Positions 1 through 5,798 of a stretch of 9,532 nt of DNA are shown in pieces. The stretch lies in assembly GCA_020025715.1 (NCBI GenBank), contig JAHHRQ010000071.1, forward strand, positions 1-9,532, read 5' to 3'. The notes beneath the pieces are model-generated. The model was given only the letters and a program-made list of their open reading frames with translations, did no database searches and was not told the origin of the DNA. Source of the stretch: Oscillospiraceae bacterium (GTDB lineage: Bacteria; Bacillota; Clostridia; Oscillospirales; Oscillospiraceae). Numbering within the stretch: the first letter of the stretch is position 1; each line of letters begins with the position of its first letter. The position numbers were made by a program, and so were the translations under genes.

Positions 1-9
1 TTTTATATA

Positions 10-15
10 CCCTCC
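10..15 (-). promoter_or_regulatory. Possible ribosome-binding site of a leftward gene that starts beyond the left edge
   Basis: On the - strand, GGAGGG is followed by nine bases (TATATAAAA) before the window ends, which is the right distance for a start codon just outside. The start codon itself cannot be seen, so this could be chance. Positions 16-147 otherwise hold no gene that I can support. Confidence 0.25.
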
Positions 16-147
16 GTCCCTTTTTTGTTAGCTGCAATTTCTGCACATTGCTCTATAACCGAATTCACAAAGCTTTGATAAACTAAGAATGTTACGCAAT
101 CTTGCCGGGTTTATTTTAAGCCCTGCTATTTCGCACTTATTATAATG

Positions 148-182
148 AAGGCCGTTCCCGCTTTATCGGGAACGGCCTTTTT
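148..182 (+). terminator. Strong intrinsic terminator, best on the + strand
   Basis: A perfect 13-bp stem (AAGGCCGTTCCCG at 148-160, complement at 167-179) closes a 6-base loop and runs into TTTTT on the + strand. The stem can also stop leftward transcripts from the endolysin gene, but the - strand side (CATTATAATAAG) has no clean T run. The better T run on the + side suggests that a rightward gene outside the left edge ends here. The terminator is probably shared by convergent transcripts. Confidence 0.8.
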
Positions 183-234
183 GATATTATTCACTTTTCC
201 TACCGTGTCGCTTTATGCAAGCCGCATAGTAAAT

Positions 235-1011
235 TTAACACCTCAGAAGCTTATGCCATGTGTCACCGCCTATCTCACCGTCCGCAAGCAGGCGGTTTTC
301 ACTCTGGAATTCCTTAACGGCTGCCACAGTAGGCTCGTCCATAAGGCCGCGGACATCCGATGTGTCTGCCTTAAATCCCTTATTCTCAAGCATTATCCTT
401 GCAGTGAGCGTGGCGTAATCTATCATGCCGGGCTTGAGTAACGGCATTTTCACATCGTAGTAATATGTGGGGCGAGCAGTCTGAACGGCAGGTGTCACAG
501 CTTCCGTCACATAGTCGCCGCCTTCGTTGCCATCATAGTCAATCCAGTCCGGCATCCCCCACAAACTCCAGTTCCGCCTGTGCAGGTCAGTCTCCACGAC
601 GCCGTAGGCATGTCCCATTGCCTCTACGACTTTCCCGCCGCCTATGTACACTCCTACATGACCCAAGTCACCTCTAAACACGCACACACCCGCAACATCC
701 GGCATAGTGCTGATTTTTCCCCGCAGGGAGCACTGGTGATAAAGCCCGGCTGCCGCCACGTCCTGAGCACCGTTATACTCAGGTTCAGAGTCCGGATTAT
801 CACACCAGCGGTAGCCCTTTATAAGCCCGCAGCAGTCGTGAACCTTCTGCCCGAACTGGCTTTCAAAGTCTCCTGCCCTGTAATATTCCGGATACATTGC
901 TCTCTGAGAGCGGAGCAGTGAAGCGTCGGCTACCTGTCCAAATGTTCCCCACCAGTAAGGCTTTCCAAGCTGAGCCTTCGCATACTTAACAAGGCCCTGT
1001 GCAGTTTTCAA
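235..1011 (-). CDS. Phage endolysin: NlpC/P60 peptidase with peptidoglycan-binding domain
   Basis: A 258-residue cell-wall hydrolase, predicted to cut peptide bonds in peptidoglycan at the end of a phage cycle. The N-terminal two thirds (about 1-155) are an NlpC/P60-type cysteine peptidase: the nucleophile is probably C60 in HDCCGL, and the partner His is H118 in GHVGVYIG. A linker with tyrosines (about 160-190) leads to a PG_binding_1-like domain (about 200-256) with the typical DEPTVAAVKEFQ helix and DGEIGGDTW motif. There is no signal peptide, as expected for an endolysin that depends on a holin, but no holin is visible beside it. The start is TTG at 1009-1011, placed 8 bases after GGGAGG. 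An earlier ATG (1017-1019) lies between the two but is in another frame and stops after three codons. It is the last gene of the phage-derived group. The family call is firm; the exact bond cut is unknown. Confidence 0.9.
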   Translation of the reverse strand: MKTAQGLVKYAKAQLGKPYWWGTFGQVADASLLRSQRAMYPEYYRAGDFESQFGQKVHDCCGLIKGYRWCDNPDSEPEYNGAQDVAAAGLYHQCSLRGKISTMPDVAGVCVFRGDLGHVGVYIGGGKVVEAMGHAYGVVETDLHRRNWSLWGMPDWIDYDGNEGGDYVTEAVTPAVQTARPTYYYDVKMPLLKPGMIDYATLTARIMLENKGFKADTSDVRGLMDEPTVAAVKEFQSENRLLADGEIGGDTWHKLLRC

Positions 1012-1084
1012 TCAATCATCCTCCCGAATAGTTTCAGAAATATTTATCCGCAATTCCATATATATGAATTTTTTGACCATATTC

Positions 1085-1110
1085 CCATAATTCCAAAACT
1101 GTAATTATGG
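1085..1110 (-). repeat. AT-rich hairpin between tail gene and endolysin
   Basis: A perfect 8-bp inverted repeat (CCATAATT at 1085-1092, AATTATGG at 1103-1110) with a 10-base loop lies in the 106-base gap between the tail-collar and endolysin genes. On the - strand it is not followed by a T run, so it is not a good terminator; it may be an mRNA processing or stability element. No holin-sized frame was found in this gap. Confidence 0.3.
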
Positions 1111-1117
1111 CTCTTTT

Positions 1118-1570
1118 TTACGCCGTGCGTTTCCATATGTTAACGGTCAGATAAGGCGGCATATTGTTATGTGCCTGTCCGCCGCCAGTATTAGTCAATA
1201 AAACATAGCCCTCTGAGCCGTATCCGGCGCTTCTTCCAAAAGACGGCATACTGTACGCACCACCTGATAAGTTAATAGCATTTGTCGTAGTTGCACCGGA
1301 ATAGCCGCTGCCTGAAAATCGATGCGCATGACTCGGCATTTCGTTAATGCTAAGCGTATGGTAGCTTTCTCCGCCAGTGCTTCCTGCCTCACGGCTGCCG
1401 GATGCCAGCAGAAATCTGTCGCATATCTGTTCCCATGCACCATATCCCAGCAACTGAGAAGGATTGCCGCTACGGGTTGTGATAAAAATATCACCTACAT
1501 CATAGGCAATAGCCTTGGGAAAAAGTTTGTTCCCTACTTTGTCCAATAATTGTACAAGTTGAGTGCTCAC
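1118..1570 (-). CDS. Phage tail-collar / baseplate-type structural protein
   Basis: A 150-residue virion protein. The middle has the usual tail-fibre collar pattern: YDVGDIFITT, then GYGAWEQICDRFLLASGS (the common G-x-W ... RFL block), a SHAH motif at about 79-82 of the kind that holds a metal ion in T4 gp12-like fibres, a Gly/Ser-rich loop, and the closing block HNNMPPYLTVNIWKR that is typical of these proteins. It would sit at the tail tip and help contact the host. The start is uncertain. The only upstream choice in frame is GTG at 1568-1570 (a TAA lies two codons further up), and no Shine-Dalgarno sequence is found at a usable distance; the nearest AAGG is about 18 bases away. The 200 bases in front look like inserted repeat DNA, so the gene may have lost its translation signal or its first codons. 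Family certain, expression doubtful. Confidence 0.8.
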   Translation of the reverse strand: MSTQLVQLLDKVGNKLFPKAIAYDVGDIFITTRSGNPSQLLGYGAWEQICDRFLLASGSREAGSTGGESYHTLSINEMPSHAHRFSGSGYSGATTTNAINLSGGAYSMPSFGRSAGYGSEGYVLLTNTGGGQAHNNMPPYLTVNIWKRTA

Positions 1571-1759
1571 ATATTATTTCAGTTTATACCTTAAATCTAC
1601 CGTGTTAAAAAACACCAATGTCAACTGACGGGCAAATTTCAGGTATTAAAGGGATGCCCCTATTTAACCTACTTCCTCCTTTGCTGAGGAGGGCAAAGGA
1701 ATGTAAAACTTTACAGCACTTTGTCTCCTCCCCAATATTTGTAAAAGATATGGTGAATT
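1571..1759. repeat. Hairpin-rich non-coding stretch, possibly an inserted intergenic element
   Basis: This stretch holds several inverted repeats close together: GTGTT/AACAC (1602-1615), two competing hairpins (CCTCCT/AGGAGG at 1675-1692 and CCTTTGC/GCAAAGG at 1678-1699), and the near-palindrome TGTAAA-AC-TTTACA (1702-1715). It separates two phage tail genes that would normally be a few bases apart, and it starts just inside a well-formed small ORF. The composition is like that of short intergenic repeats in gut Clostridia, but I cannot confirm other copies. Exact element ends and target duplications are not visible. Confidence 0.4.
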
Positions 1760-1762
1760 CAC
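1664..1762 (-). pseudogene. 32-codon stub of a small tail gene, probably cut short
   Basis: The TAA of the preceding gene overlaps a good Shine-Dalgarno (AAGGAG on the - strand, + strand 1771-1776), followed after 8 bases by GTG at 1760-1762. This is the tight spacing expected for the next gene in a phage tail operon. The reading frame begins MNSPYLLQILGRRQ and closes after 32 codons, within the hairpin-rich stretch. Its later residues are encoded by the hairpins, so only the first dozen or so look original. I infer a small tail gene whose body was replaced by the inserted repeat. It could also be a real tiny peptide or chance. Confidence 0.35.
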
Positions 1763-1774
1763 GAAATAAGCTCC

Positions 1775-2212
1775 TTACACATTTGACATTTCCCCCGAAA
1801 CGTCATTAGTATCGGTCAATGGCTTTGTTTCGATATTTTTAGGAAATTCCAGCTTTTCAATGCGTTTTATCACCGTCTCCACCAGATTCTGGATAACATG
1901 TAAAGCAGCATCATTTGCTTTGAGCTTTGCATTTATTTTCTGCTCTGCATTTTCAGTGAGTGTGCTGACCGCCAGTTGCAGCGTAATAGTGCGTACGGGC
2001 ACGAAACTCAGCTTAATGGACAAAAGCTGTTTATTATAATAGACCGCAGCTGTTTCCATTCCGTCCATCACCTCAATTTTTGGTGCCGCAGTCGGCGCAA
2101 ACTGAGTTTCGATTTCCGCAAGTGTCAACTCAGTAGGCATTGAGACAGTCATACTGCCGTCCATAGCCTCAACCACATCCGCTTCGTAAATTATTCCATT
2201 GATTTTTATCAT
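1775..2212 (-). CDS. Small phage tail accessory protein with C-terminal coiled coil
   Basis: A 145-residue protein that I cannot assign to a named family. Residues 1-80 look beta-rich: MIKINGIIYEADVVEAMDG, then alternating strands through SIKLSFVPVRTITLQLAV. Residues 84-125 form one long charged helix (ENAEQKINAKLKANDAAL ... VIKRIEKLE) that could build a coiled coil. The last 20 residues are polar and probably loose. The ATG at 2210-2212 is well supported by GGAGG (+ strand 2220-2224) at normal distance, and the gene follows the collagen-like fibre gene by only 13 bases, with the ribosome site inside that gap. Position between a fibre gene and a tail-collar gene suggests a tail-tip component or fibre partner. 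No signal peptide or membrane segment is seen. Confidence 0.7.
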   Translation of the reverse strand: MIKINGIIYEADVVEAMDGSMTVSMPTELTLAEIETQFAPTAAPKIEVMDGMETAAVYYNKQLLSIKLSFVPVRTITLQLAVSTLTENAEQKINAKLKANDAALHVIQNLVETVIKRIEKLEFPKNIETKPLTDTNDVSGEMSNV

Positions 2213-2225
2213 TGCTTTTCCTCCT

Positions 2226-3011
2226 TCACCATGTAGCTAAAACTGTGTAGCTCATATCAGTAAGATTACCAAGACCAAGATTTTTTCTGACCTGCTCCTG
2301 CTGGGCAGCAGTCAAACTCTGTGCATCATACACAACGGCGTGAGGCACTGTTGCATCCTTACCGTTGACCCCATCCCTGCCGTCTTTACCCGGCGGTCCC
2401 TGAGCTCCCGGCGCTCCGTCTGTCCCGTTACGTCCATCAGTTCCATCCCTGCCGGGAGCTCCCTGCTCTCCTTTAGGGCCTGCCGGACCGGCAACACCCT
2501 GAGGACCGTTTTTGCCGTCAGTTCCATTTCTGCCATCTGCTCCGTCCTTACCGGCAGGGCCGCGTTCACCCTTAAACTCTCCTGCATCTGCTCTGCGCTG
2601 TACATCCTCAGCGGCCGCAACTGCACGTTTTACCTCTGTCTCAATAACCGTAGTCCAGTCCGGAGTCGGCGGGGCTGCAGGTCTCCCTGTCTTAACCGCT
2701 CCAAGCTTTACCTTTCCCAGATGTACATAAACAGTGGGAATAACCAGAGTTCCGTCTGCTCTTTCGCCGTAAACGCCTGCCTTAAGGCTTTCGCAGGGAA
2801 TGGCCATAGCCTCAACGGGGATTGTTATTTCCTCATCCTTTAGCGAAATTGAGGGCAGTTTATCTCCCCCGTTATCAAAGCACACAGTTTTAATAAGCCC
2901 GTCCCATTCAGGAGAGAAGCTGAAACGGATTTTAACATTAACGGAGCCTGACGTAAGAGTTTCCCACTTTTTAACTCTGGCATCTTTATAATCTACTGTA
3001 ATTTCGATCAC
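2226..3011 (-). CDS. Collagen-like phage tail fibre protein
   Basis: A 261-residue structural protein with three parts. Residues 1-115 are a beta-rich head (starting MIEITVDYKDARVKKW, with FSFSPEWDGLIKTV), a kind of N-terminal domain common in phage and prophage fibre genes of Firmicutes. Next is a short helical stretch (about 119-145), then 24 unbroken Gly-X-Y triplets (148-219). The C-terminus holds YDAQSLTAAQQEQVRKNLG, a motif seen at the ends of many tail fibre proteins. The Gly-X-Y part should form a collagen triple helix, so the protein is probably a trimer. Start: GTG at 3009-3011 lies 10 bases after AAAGGAGG. The frame stays open to an ATG at 3104, but that ATG has no ribosome site and falls in a likely promoter. 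It is the first gene of the phage group, and no other phage gene is found upstream. Very likely a fibre; the receptor is unknown. Confidence 0.85.
   Translation of the reverse strand: MIEITVDYKDARVKKWETLTSGSVNVKIRFSFSPEWDGLIKTVCFDNGGDKLPSISLKDEEITIPVEAMAIPCESLKAGVYGERADGTLVIPTVYVHLGKVKLGAVKTGRPAAPPTPDWTTVIETEVKRAVAAAEDVQRRADAGEFKGERGPAGKDGADGRNGTDGKNGPQGVAGPAGPKGEQGAPGRDGTDGRNGTDGAPGAQGPPGKDGRDGVNGKDATVPHAVVYDAQSLTAAQQEQVRKNLGLGNLTDMSYTVLATW
2355..2570 (-). repeat. Gly-X-Y collagen-like repeat, 24 triplets
   Basis: These 216 bases code for 24 uninterrupted Gly-X-Y triplets inside the fibre gene, with acidic and basic residues alternating (GRD, GKD, GTD, GRN). Some units are close copies (GRDGTDGRNGTDG against GRNGTDGKNG), so triplet number could vary between strains by slippage or recombination. 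Confidence 0.85.
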
Positions 3012-3053
3012 TTGCCCCAATCCTCCTTTATACAATAATTCCGGTACCGGTTT

Positions 3054-3089
3054 ACCAAAAGAGACAAAATTCCGGATTTCTCTTTTGGT
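3054..3089 (-). promoter_or_regulatory. 11-bp inverted repeat in the leader of the fibre gene
   Basis: ACCAAAAGAGA (3054-3064) and TCTCTTTTGGT (3079-3089) pair perfectly around a 14-base loop. The repeat lies just downstream of the predicted -10 box, where the leftward transcript would begin, and before the ribosome site at 3022-3028. A second palindrome, CCGGTACCGG, sits at 3041-3050. It may be an operator or a 5' RNA stem-loop. There is no T run, so it is not a terminator. Confidence 0.45.
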
Positions 3090-3095
3090 GTCCGG

Positions 3096-3124
3096 ATAAT
3101 ACATCCCGAAAAGTTAAAAAGCAA
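3096..3124 (-). promoter_or_regulatory. Predicted promoter of the fibre-lysin cassette
   Basis: On the - strand, TTGCTT (3119-3124), a 17-base spacer and TATTAT (3096-3101, five of six matches to TATAAT) fit a sigma-A promoter. Transcription would start near 3089 and give a leader of about 78 bases before the GTG start. The same -35 hexamer and surrounding 12 bases recur at the promoter of the amino-acid importer (6645-6656). Found by eye only. Confidence 0.4.
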
Positions 3125-3413
3125 GCTTTGGTTTGATACCCAAGGTAAGGAGTGCAGAATTTGTGTTTAAACGCAAAAAAGAGAGAAGCATTCGCACACG
3201 CCAGATAAGGAAGTAATTTAGAAAATACGAAATACGTATTCATCTGGTGATGCCGAGCCGCTTTAAATAGAACCATCTATCAGGGATAATCCTTCGGGAT
3301 TACCCCTGATTCCCAACAATGGGAAAATAATAAAGTCTTTTGCCGTCAAATGGCTTTTGGGGAAGATTCCAACCCTTTTTCACAACTGGTAATCACACGC
3401 TTTCTAAAAACAG
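3125..3413. other. Non-coding region with several stem-loops at the phage/host border
   Basis: I find no credible gene here. Structures seen: CCAGAT/ATCTGG (3201-3206 and 3242-3247) enclosing AATACG/CGTATT; a 14-bp stem with one mismatch around a TTCG tetraloop (3279-3310); and TTCCC/GGGAA (3310-3325). None is followed by a good T run. A 74-codon - strand frame across 3052-3276 has no ribosome site and spans the promoter, so I do not call it. This is where upstream tail genes would be expected if the prophage were whole. I could not find a direct repeat matching the left end that would mark attachment sites. Confidence 0.4.
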
Positions 3414-3442
3414 TTAGCAAATTCAGCAGACTATGATATAAT
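3414..3442 (+). promoter_or_regulatory. Promoter of the GNAT acetyltransferase gene
   Basis: TTAGCA (3414-3419), a 17-base spacer and a perfect TATAAT (3437-3442) point to the gene starting at 3539. The predicted transcript start is near 3449, which leaves a leader of about 90 bases. Confidence 0.65.
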
Positions 3443-3452
3443 ATCCAGAAAA

Positions 3453-3490
3453 CAAAGTGTTAGACTTATCAAAATAATTCTAACAGTTTG
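3453..3490 (+). promoter_or_regulatory. Interrupted dyad just downstream of the GNAT promoter
   Basis: CAAAGTGTTAGA (3453-3464) and TCTAACAGTTTG (3479-3490) are complementary at 11 of 12 positions with a 14-base centre. It begins within a few bases of the predicted transcript start. It could be a repressor site or a 5' hairpin. No matching regulator gene is nearby. Confidence 0.45.
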
Positions 3491-3538
3491 TGATAGTGAA
3501 AAATTAGGAAGAAGTCATATTGATTTTGAGAGGTAAGA

Positions 3539-3979
3539 ATGATGCTTCAGATTAAAAAAATTACGATGGATTCCATTTCAGAAGATCAGTTTGCACAAAT
3601 CGTTTCCATAGAAGAACTCAATCAGCAGCAGCCATATACACCCGAAATGCTGCAGGAATGTATCTGCGAACTTGACACTTTTGCCTGCCTGAGAGGTAAA
3701 GAAATTCTTGGTTTTATCACAGTGAATACGGATAGTCAGTATCTTGGCGGAAGTCTTTATGTTGTGAATCTCAATGTTCGAGCGGATTGCAGAAGACAAG
3801 GTATTGGAGGAAAGCTGATGGAGACAGCGTTCCGTGCATTTCCGGAATGTCATCGCCTTTCCCTTGATGTAGAAAAAGAAAACACTGGTGCAATTGCACT
3901 CTATACGAAACTGGGATTCCAAATCACTGATGAACCCAGCCGAAACGGGGATACGGATTGGGTCATGGTGAAAGAGTAA
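3539..3979 (+). CDS. GNAT-family N-acetyltransferase (RimI-like)
   Basis: A 146-residue cytoplasmic enzyme expected to move an acetyl group from acetyl-CoA to an amine. It has the GNAT fold signs: LGFITVN (about 57-63), the beta-strand 4 block SLYVVNLNV (72-80), the acetyl-CoA loop RRQGIGGKLM (85-94, R/Q-x-x-G-x-G/A type), and the C-terminal NTGAIALYTKLGFQI (115-129), which is the usual NxxAixLYekxGF pattern. RimI acetylates a ribosomal protein N-terminus, but many relatives act on small molecules or drugs, so the substrate is unknown. Two ATG codons lie side by side (3539 and 3542) after GAGAGG; either may be used. It stands alone between the phage remnant and the importer operon, with its own promoter and a dyad. 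No terminator follows closely; the hairpin at 4190-4219 could serve both directions. Confidence 0.88.
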   Translation: MMLQIKKITMDSISEDQFAQIVSIEELNQQQPYTPEMLQECICELDTFACLRGKEILGFITVNTDSQYLGGSLYVVNLNVRADCRRQGIGGKLMETAFRAFPECHRLSLDVEKENTGAIALYTKLGFQITDEPSRNGDTDWVMVKE

Positions 3980-4189
3980 TCATCCGAAGGCGAACAAAGT
4001 GACCAATAAATTCCGATATTTCTAACACTTATGGCATCCGAATCCATATTCATAAGGATAGGAAATAGAGATAGCTTTTCGGGTGAAAGTATCTGTATCA
4101 TCTCAGCGAGCATACTGTTTGTACTCCCAAGTATCGAAAATCAGTGCAATCGTTAGGAGCGTGCACCTAAAACCTCCCGAAAAACAAAC
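3980..4189. other. Intergenic stretch without a recognisable gene
   Basis: No coding region is supported on either strand. A leftward frame over 3901-4113 lacks a ribosome site and overlaps the acetyltransferase gene. The only structure seen is an 18-base near-palindrome at 4153-4170 (TTAGGAGCGTGCACCTAA). Confidence 0.4.
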
Positions 4190-4219
4190 AGCAGGTGTCG
4201 GAATATACCGACACCTGCT
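4190..4219 (-). terminator. Terminator of the amino-acid importer operon, bidirectional
   Basis: AGCAGGTGTCGG (4190-4201) pairs perfectly over 12 bp with 4208-4219 around a 6-base loop. On the - strand it runs into GTTTGTTTTTC, ending the leftward importer operon. On the + strand it runs into GCTTTTCTT, so it can also stop read-through from the acetyltransferase gene. Confidence 0.85.
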
Positions 4220-4282
4220 GCTTTTCTTATAACTTCCTTATGGGGCGTACCCATTCGCTTCTCTCTTTTAATATTTCTTAAA

Positions 4283-5059
4283 TCAGATATTGTAGGCCGC
4301 GAGGAACTGCTTTGTACGCTCCTCTTTGGGGTTACGCATAATGTCAGCCGGTGCGCCCTGCTCCACGATATTTCCGCCCTCAATAAAGAGGACGCGGTCG
4401 GAAACAGCCTCTGCAAATCTCATTTCGTGGGTGACGATAAGCATAGTCATTTTCTCATCTGCCAGCTTTTTAATGACCTTCAAAACCTCGTCTGTAAGCT
4501 CAGGGTCAAGGGCGGATGTAGGCTCATCGAAAAACAGCACTTCCGGCTTTAAGGCAAGTGCTCTTGCGATTGCGACTCTCTGCTGCTGACCGCCGGACAG
4601 CTGGTGGGGATAGTAGTCCAGCTTATCGCTGAGACCCACTCTGCCCAGGAGTTCTTTGCCGTTTTCCTCAATTTCCCCGATAATTTCCTTTTTCCGCTTT
4701 TTGTAGTCCGGTCTGTTCTTTGCCTGCAATTTAGGGGCAAGGGTAACGTTCTGCAAGGCGGTGTACTGGGGGAACAGATTAAAGTTCTGAAATACAAGGC
4801 CGAAGCGGAGACGGTTTTTTCTGATTTCGTCCATATCAATGGGCTTATCGGCTGAAAATATTTCCTCGCCCTGTACGGTAATACTGCCGCCGGTGGGCAT
4901 TTCAAGGAAGTTAAGGCAGCGGAGCAGAGTAGTTTTACCGCCGCCGGAGGGGCCGATAACGGAGATAGTCTCCCCCTCGTTCATGGAAAAACTGATGCCC
5001 TTTAAAACTTCCAGCTTATCAAAGCTCTTATATAAATTTTTAACTTCAAGCAGCGCCAT
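4283..5059 (-). CDS. Polar amino-acid ABC transporter, ATP-binding protein
   Basis: A 258-residue ATPase that drives amino-acid import at the inner face of the membrane (GlnQ/HisP class). All motifs are present: Walker A GPSGGGKTT (36-44), Q-loop Q91 in FQNFNLFPQ, signature LSGGQQQRVAIARAL (154-168), Walker B VLFFDEPTSALDP (174-186) with catalytic E179, and the H-loop H211 in VTHEM. The FxNFNLFPxxTxLxNV segment and the length are typical of the amino-acid import group. Start: ATG at 5057-5059, five bases after GAGGTGG; a more distant in-frame start at 5110 would overlap the permease gene and has no better signal. It is the last gene of the operon, ten bases after the permease stop, with the ribosome site overlapping that stop, which suggests coupled translation. 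The substrate cannot be read from the ATPase. Confidence 0.95.
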   Translation of the reverse strand: MALLEVKNLYKSFDKLEVLKGISFSMNEGETISVIGPSGGGKTTLLRCLNFLEMPTGGSITVQGEEIFSADKPIDMDEIRKNRLRFGLVFQNFNLFPQYTALQNVTLAPKLQAKNRPDYKKRKKEIIGEIEENGKELLGRVGLSDKLDYYPHQLSGGQQQRVAIARALALKPEVLFFDEPTSALDPELTDEVLKVIKKLADEKMTMLIVTHEMRFAEAVSDRVLFIEGGNIVEQGAPADIMRNPKEERTKQFLAAYNI

Positions 5060-5069
5060 TTTTTCCACC

Positions 5070-5729
5070 TCAGATTTTAAAATAGTCAAGTTTCTTTTCA
5101 AGCTTGCCAAGCAGCAGCGTTAAAATGCCGCTGAAAGCCAGATAATAGACAGCAGTAAAGAACAGAGGCCAGATAAGACCGCTGGATTTAAGGAAACTCT
5201 GGCCGTTCCACATAAGCTCGTAAACAGATATAACTCTGGCAAGGGAGGTATCCTTTACAAGAGTTATAACCTCATTGCCCATAGGGGGAACAATGCGCTT
5301 TATAACCTGCATTAAAGTGACCTTAAAGAAAATCTCGCTGTCCGACATGCCCAGAACCTGTCCTGCCTCCCGCTGGCCTTTGGGAACACCCTCAATGCCG
5401 CCGCGGAAGATTTCAGAGAAGTAGCAGGCGTAGTTAAAAATAAACGCAACCATTGCCGCAGCAAAGCGTCCGCCGTAGCTGCCGCCCCAAATGTTATTTC
5501 CCGTCAGCATGCCGGGGCCGTAGTAAATGAGCAGCAGCTGGAGCATAAGAGGAGTGCCTCTCACAATCCAGACAATGATTTTTACCGGCACACTTAAAAT
5601 TTTGCACCGGCTCATAGAGCCGAAGGATATTATAAGTCCCAGAGGGATAGCACCCAGCAGGGTAAATATGAAGATTTCAAGGGACTTTAAAAAGCCCTCA
5701 CACAGGCTTTGTACAACAGTTGCGAACAT
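5070..5729 (-). CDS. Polar amino-acid ABC transporter, permease
   Basis: A 219-residue integral membrane protein of the HisM/GlnP type that forms the channel, likely as a homodimer because only one permease gene is present. Hydrophobic segments are seen at about 15-38, 50-70, 88-106 and 185-208. The family block VRGTPLMLQLLLIYYG (56-71) is clear. The cytoplasmic EAA loop, which docks on the ATPase, is at 121-140 (EAGQVLGMSDSEIFFKVTLM), with the conserved Gly at 127. The motif KDTSLARVISVYEL (159-172) also fits polar amino-acid permeases. The ATG is preceded by GAGAGG at 7 bases. It follows the binding-protein gene after a 69-base gap that holds a stable hairpin. Confidence 0.94.
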   Translation of the reverse strand: MFATVVQSLCEGFLKSLEIFIFTLLGAIPLGLIISFGSMSRCKILSVPVKIIVWIVRGTPLMLQLLLIYYGPGMLTGNNIWGGSYGGRFAAAMVAFIFNYACYFSEIFRGGIEGVPKGQREAGQVLGMSDSEIFFKVTLMQVIKRIVPPMGNEVITLVKDTSLARVISVYELMWNGQSFLKSSGLIWPLFFTAVYYLAFSGILTLLLGKLEKKLDYFKI

Positions 5730-5760
5730 ATGCGACCTCTCTATTATTTATTACGGCACC

Positions 5761-5786
5761 CGGCAGAGGACTTTCGCCCTCTGCCG
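5761..5786 (-). promoter_or_regulatory. Intercistronic hairpin between binding-protein and permease genes
   Basis: CGGCAGAGG (5761-5769) and CCTCTGCCG (5778-5786) form a 9-bp GC-rich stem with an 8-base loop, with partial pairing beyond. No T run follows on the - strand, so complete termination is unlikely. In binding-protein operons a hairpin here often protects the upstream mRNA or lowers downstream expression, which gives an excess of binding protein. That role is inferred. Confidence 0.6.
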
Positions 5787-5798
5787 TGGTATTTCATT

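Noticed and set aside
145..441. 98-codon rightward frame over the terminator and the endolysin end
   Set aside because: It starts inside the terminator stem and runs antisense to the endolysin C-terminal domain.
1618..1809. 63-codon rightward frame through the hairpin-rich stretch
   Set aside because: It is encoded mostly by inverted repeats and has no ribosome site.
2355..2570. Repeated short units that might suggest a CRISPR array
   Set aside because: The periodicity is 9 bases and in frame: it is Gly-X-Y coding sequence, with no spacers.
3052..3276. 74-codon leftward frame upstream of the fibre gene
   Set aside because: No ribosome site, low-complexity composition, and it spans the predicted promoter and the inverted repeat.
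1..3538. Prophage attachment sites flanking the phage genes
   Set aside because: I compared the left 147 bases with 3105-3538 by eye and found no shared direct repeat of useful length; no integrase or tRNA gene is in view.
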